Translations under genes and position numbers: made by a program
Shown: positions 59,826 through 64,000 of the stretch, in pieces
Layout: every line of letters begins with the position of its first letter
How positions within the stretch are numbered: the first letter of the stretch is position 1
The notes under the pieces: model-generated
Told to the model about the DNA's origin: nothing
Database searches by the model: none
What the model saw: only the letters and a program-made list of their open reading frames with translations
Assembly: GCA_023512835.1 (NCBI GenBank)
Contig: CM042088.1
Location: forward strand, 3,464,078 to 3,528,077
Direction of reading: 5' to 3'
Source of the DNA: Taxillus chinensis
Lineage: Eukaryota; Streptophyta; Magnoliopsida; Santalales; Loranthaceae
Length of the DNA: 64,000 nucleotides

Positions 59826-60954
59826 TGTCACGCTCCCAAATTCCAGGGAACCCAGAACCAGGAACATGACTTCCCCTTGCCCGCACCCAAAAGGTCAAGG
59901 GGTTGGTGACTAGCACCAATAGAGACTACACCGCGGGTGCTGTCTCAATCATGCAACCCTATACAGTCATACATCAAGGGTAATCCTGTACTTTCCCATA
60001 TGTCATCTTGCATACAATAAGTCAAACAGTCATATAGACATAACATCACAAACAGTATGCAAATACAATTGTCCACGGACCCATGTCCGAGATACAACAC
60101 ATAATACAATACAAAATACAGTACTCATACATCAGAGTAGTGGGCACGTCCTCCTGGAAGAAAGTCCTCCACTAGCCTCGGGTCAAACCTGAAAAGGGGA
60201 AACAATAAGTAGGGGTGAGTGACAAGCTCAATAGGTGACCCTCATACTCCACATCATGCAAACATACAAGTCTATACTACATGCTCTGTGTACTCGTGCA
60301 CTGTGTAGTGTGCACAATCATCAGGACTTAGCCTGCAAACAAACATCAGGATCCAGCCTGCCCACACAGGACAGCTTGTTCATGATCCTCCATGGGATCC
60401 CAGCTTAGGGCACTCAGCCCTAGCTCCACGAGCTTAACGGCCCACGAGCTCAACGGCTCACGAGCTCAACGGGTAAACATAGGCCTTAGCCTCATGGTGA
60501 GAATCCAACAAGTCATATAGCCTAAGCCCCAATTCCTCAAACCAACATAGCAACACCAATATGGCATTAAGGTTCACCATACTCCTTTTATAACTGAAGC
60601 CAGTCTTTACAAATCGGTCATCATTCCTTGATCAAGGAAGGAGATACCCATAGGAGTTGTTTTCTTGAAATAAAAAGTCCCAGCATTGGGTCTCCATATC
60701 ATAACTAAGATAATCTGATTTTTGGGGATTTTTCTGAGATGTCTAACCTTATTTTTCAAAAATTCACCTCTACGAAAAACTGGATTTTCTGAGATTTTGC
60801 ACTAAATCCCAATTTTCACATTTTGAAGAAGTAGGAATTTATTTTTATAGTATTTTTCTTTGAATCCAAATGGGGGTATTTCGTTATTTACATTATAACT
60901 TAAGTATATACTTCAAATGTGGAGAGGCATAATGGTTTACAATGTAAATGTTCC

Positions 60955-61275
60955 AGTGCAGTGCAGTTGCACTCCTGTGGATTGAAGCTGCGGATCACTG
61001 CTGCGGATTGATGCTGCGGAATTGATGCTACGAATTGATGCTGCGGAATTGATGCTACGAATTGATGCTGCGGAAACACTACTGCAGATTGATGCTACGA
61101 AAACACTGCTGCGGACCATTGTTGCTGCCACATCCGGACTATTGATTCAAACTAGCTGATTTAGACTACCAATCCGGACTAACTGATCCGGACTAAATTC
61201 GGACCACTGATCCGGACTACCAATCTGGACTACCAATCCAGACTAACTGATTCGGACTAACTAATCTGGACAAAC
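60955..61275 (-). repeat. Two minisatellites inside LTR (GATGCTGCGGA and CCGGACTAA types)
   Basis: 60985-61110 has units of GATTGATGCTGCGGA / GATGCTACGA. 61130-61275 has units of ATCCGGACTAACTG. They occupy the same LTR location as the other arrays of this family, with different units. Confidence 0.85.
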
Positions 61276-61566
61276 ACACGTTTTACTCAACAGACTACAA
61301 TATCTACCTCAAAATGCATCCTAAATGCCTCTAAATCACACGGTAACAACAGAAAGACACACAAATCATATATCCATCTAGATCTAAATCTAGATTTCTA
61401 TGGTTGACTTCTCAACCCTCATGAAATACAAAATTATATAACCACAGATTACAGTAACATATATCCAAAGACAGGATCGAGATAAGAAGGTCAAGGACAC
61501 CTACCTGGAAAGATTATTTGCGATTCACGAACTCTAATCGCCCCAAATCACCAAAGGAAGCTCTTC

Positions 61567-61569
<3 letters not shown>

Positions 61570-61609
<40 letters not shown>
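61570..61609 (+). repeat. (TC)20 microsatellite
   Basis: Perfect TC run in the leader part of the solo LTR. Confidence 0.9.
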
Positions 61610-61611
<2 letters not shown>

Positions 61612-61996
61612 CTTAAACACGCACGCACCAAGCAATTAAAGGGATAAGGCACTTTCTTAATTATCTTAATTATTTATACTGCTGCCAATAATTGGCCTCC
61701 CAGCAATAATTGACCTCCCGAGGTCTCAAACTCTAAATTGAGTCTAATTACTGTCAAAACGCTCGAAATGACGAGTACAATACTATTAAGATATTATCAC
61801 GCTTAAATGACCGCTCAAATGCAAAGTTAACCAATAAATCTCGAGAAAGTCAACAATTGGGCCACTCGGGACCCCGACCCAGAATCGGGCTCAAGTACTG
61901 TCAAAATGCTCACGTTGACGGCTACACTACCATGTAGATAGTTGCATTCACATAGAATGGCTATCTCTCAACACTACCCAAATACAAGTCTTTACA

Positions 61997-63999
61997 AAGT
62001 GACAATCAACCTCGATGTGCTTGGTGCGTTCATGAAACACGGGATTGTGAGCGAGATGGAGAGCGGACTCACTATCACACAAAACCCACATAGGGGAGGA
62101 GTGAGAGATTCCAAGAAAATGTAACAAACTCTTTAACCACTTCAATTCACAAGTCACAACACCCAAAGAACGATACTCGGCCTCAACGGAAGAACGAGAG
62201 ACAGTATGTTGTTTTTTTGTTTTCCAGGAAATGGGAGAATGCCCAAGAAAGACAAAATAGGCCGTGAGTGAACGGCGAGTCAATGGACAACTTGCCCAGT
62301 TAGCATCACAATAAGCCGTGAGAGTAAGAGGGGAATCAGAGCACAGTAAAAGACCTTATCGAGGATGAAGTTTTAAATAATGAACGACGCGAAGGGCAGC
62401 ATCCCAATGACTGCGTTGGGGCCCCTGCATAAATTGGGCCAAGAGATGCACGCAATAAGATAACTCAGGACAAGTAATCGTCAGGTAGATAAGTCGTCCA
62501 ATAAGACGCCGATAAGGCAGAGGATCAGAAAGACACTCGTCTATAGCCAAGGCAAGGTGATGATTTTGCTCTATCGGGGTGCCTATAGGCTTAGCACCCA
62601 TTAAGCTCGTCTCGTTAATAATATCAAGAGCATATTTCTGCTGACAAACAAAAATCCCAGTTGAATTGTGTGCCACTTCAAGACCAAGGAAGTACTTCAA
62701 TTTACCAAGATCTTTCATAGAGAAACAAGCATTCAAGTAAGTTTTGAACGCTTGAATGGCAGCATTGTTAGTCCCACCAATGACGAGATCATCCACATAA
62801 ATCAATATCGTCAATTCACTATTGTCACGATGACACGTGAGCAAAGAAGAATCGGCGCTAGATTGTTGAAAGCCATAGTGAACGAGAGCTGTCGCAAGCT
62901 TGGCAAACCAACACCGTGGTGCCTGCCGCAGTCCATAGAGAGACTTGGGAAGATGACACACTTTATCAGGTCCAGGTGCTGCAAAACCAGGTGGAAAACG
63001 CATATAAACCTCCTCCACATGATCACTATGCAAGAAAGCATTATGCACATCCATCTGATGCAATTCCCACCCACGGATTGCTGCCACATCTAAGAAGGTC
63101 CGGACCGTGACCATCTTGGCAGTGGGTGCGAACGTCTCATGATAATCAAGACCCTCAATCTGGTGATTCCCAAAAACAACCAATCGGGCCTTGTAGTGCT
63201 CGATTGTGCCGTCTGCATGATACTTAATTCGGTAGACCCATTTACTACCAAAAGCCTTCTTTCCTAGAGGCAAGGTAGCAATAGTCCATGTTCCATTATC
63301 CTCCAATGCCTGAACCTCATTTTGCATTGCCTCACGCCAACACGAATGTTGCATGGCCTCTTTAAAGCCAGTTGGTTCAATCCCTATAGTAACTGTAGCC
63401 ACAAATCTACGATACGATAGAGAAAATTTATCACCGTTCACATAATTTGTGATGAGGTAGGGTGTACCTGAGGAGGCCAAAGGAGAGATGGGAGAGCTTG
63501 AGGGATTGAGGGCTACTGTATGCAACACATAGTCTTGCAACCGAATTAATGGATGACGCACACGTTTACCACGGCCAAGATCATCCACAGCATTGGTACC
63601 CATTGTCTCTGTAACATCTGTAATGACAGGGACGAGTGGATCCACATATGCTGTCGCACTGTCGTCCATAGATGATGCAGTTGGGTCGATGGCTGGCAAA
63701 GGGTCCTCTGTCACATGCACATCCTCTAAAATAGGAGATTCAATAAGTGTTGGCAGGGAATTAGAGGGTGCCTTCTGATTTAAGCCTGAATGGGCATAAG
63801 GATACACATGCTTAATAAACGCAACATCTTGACTTTCAAACAAAACCTACCTATCAAGATCATACAACCGCCATCCCTTTTTACCATATGGATAACCCAT
63901 GAATACGCACTTATGACTCAGACTAGCAAACTTGTTCTTCTCCCGATTAATGCTCTTAGCGTAGCAGAAGCAACCAAATACCCTAAGATGAGAGAGAGA
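61997..63999 (-). pseudogene. Copia integrase end / reverse transcriptase / RNase H with two stops
   Basis: Continuous frame from the window edge except for TAG at 63849-63847 (after RLYDLDR) and TAA at 62355-62353 (after YLKLHPR). Key motifs: GSKWVYRIKYHADGTIEHYK, LDYHETFAPTAKMVTVRT, MDVHNAFLHSDHVEEVYM, LYGLRQAPRCWFAKL, ILIYVDDLVIGG (YVDD catalytic pair), FSMKDLGKLKYFLGLEVA and RNase H SSVEAEYRSL, ERTKHIEVDCHFV. The frame stops at the LTR inserted at 61996 and resumes at 59825. Not functional as it stands; transcript-level readthrough is unknown. Confidence 0.87.
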
Positions 64000-64000
64000 T

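Larger units (their letters stand above)
59826..61996 (-). mobile_element. Solo LTR (2.17 kb) inside copia RNase H
   Basis: Ends TGTCACGCTCCC on the left and TCTTTACA on the right (minus: TGTAAAGA...GAGCGTGACA). The AAAGT duplication lies at 59821-59825 and 61996-62000; the last A of the LTR and the first A of the repeat coincide, so the border is ambiguous by one base. Same family as 3098-5402 and 32809-35045, with a TATA-like box near 61670. Confidence 0.85.
59640..64000 (-). mobile_element. Ty1/copia retrotransposon, runs off the right edge
   Basis: Minus strand. Integrase end (GCFCYAKSINREKNKF, KCVFMGYPYGKKGWRLYDL) at 64000-63850, reverse transcriptase and RNase H to 61997, then the final 50 residues at 59825-59668 (SSSSQLADILTKALEKRLF, ending LHAPT). 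A polypurine-like TTGAGGGGGG follows near 59668. A solo LTR splits the RNase H region. 5' parts lie outside the window. Confidence 0.88.

Noticed and set aside
63593..63778. Plus-strand frames over the copia region (also 62668-63093)
   Set aside because: Shadows of the minus-strand polyprotein.

Overview
The window is nuclear DNA from a flowering plant, most likely a eudicot. It carries a plastid-targeted ClpC gene and a PLETHORA-type AP2 gene, both with GT-AG (one GC-AG) introns, in AT-rich sequence dominated by LTR retrotransposons and small TIR elements. The species cannot be read from the sequence. No bacterial features, CRISPR array, tRNA or rRNA gene was seen.

Layout. 1-10563 is a four-deep nest of LTRs: a minus-strand LTR cut by window edge and insertion (1-326 and 9025-10563), containing a plus-strand solo LTR (332-9019), containing a Tat-type LTR (1866-7513), containing another solo LTR (3098-5402); the three inner ones have exact 5-bp target duplications. 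11480-11790 holds a copia RNase H scrap and a fragment that looks like the remains of a second ClpC copy. 12150-28740 is a complete ClpC gene on the minus strand. Its fourth-from-last intron (15203-24065, 8.9 kb) contains a decayed copia element, two related 1.05-1.1 kb TIR elements and the arms of an older element. 32675-39312 is a young but defective Ty3/gypsy chromovirus with a further LTR element nested in its 3' LTR.

41134-44237 is a complete nine-exon PLETHORA1/2-like transcription factor gene on the minus strand, including the 9-nt micro-exon of this family. 45944-47083 is a small three-exon gene model (93 codons) that I do not recognise. 47335-55570 is a broken minus-strand copia element cut up by LTR fragments, a non-coding LTR-like insert and a hAT-type MITE. 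55750-58520 contains three MITE-like elements, each with a GC-rich core. 59640-64000 is another minus-strand copia element, with two in-frame stops, interrupted by a 2.2-kb solo LTR and running off the right edge.

Function. Only ClpC (chloroplast proteostasis and protein import) and the PLT-like gene (root stem-cell niche and meristem identity) are clearly functional host genes; nothing in the sequence links them. The rest is mobile-element history, unusually readable because target duplications survive at most layers.
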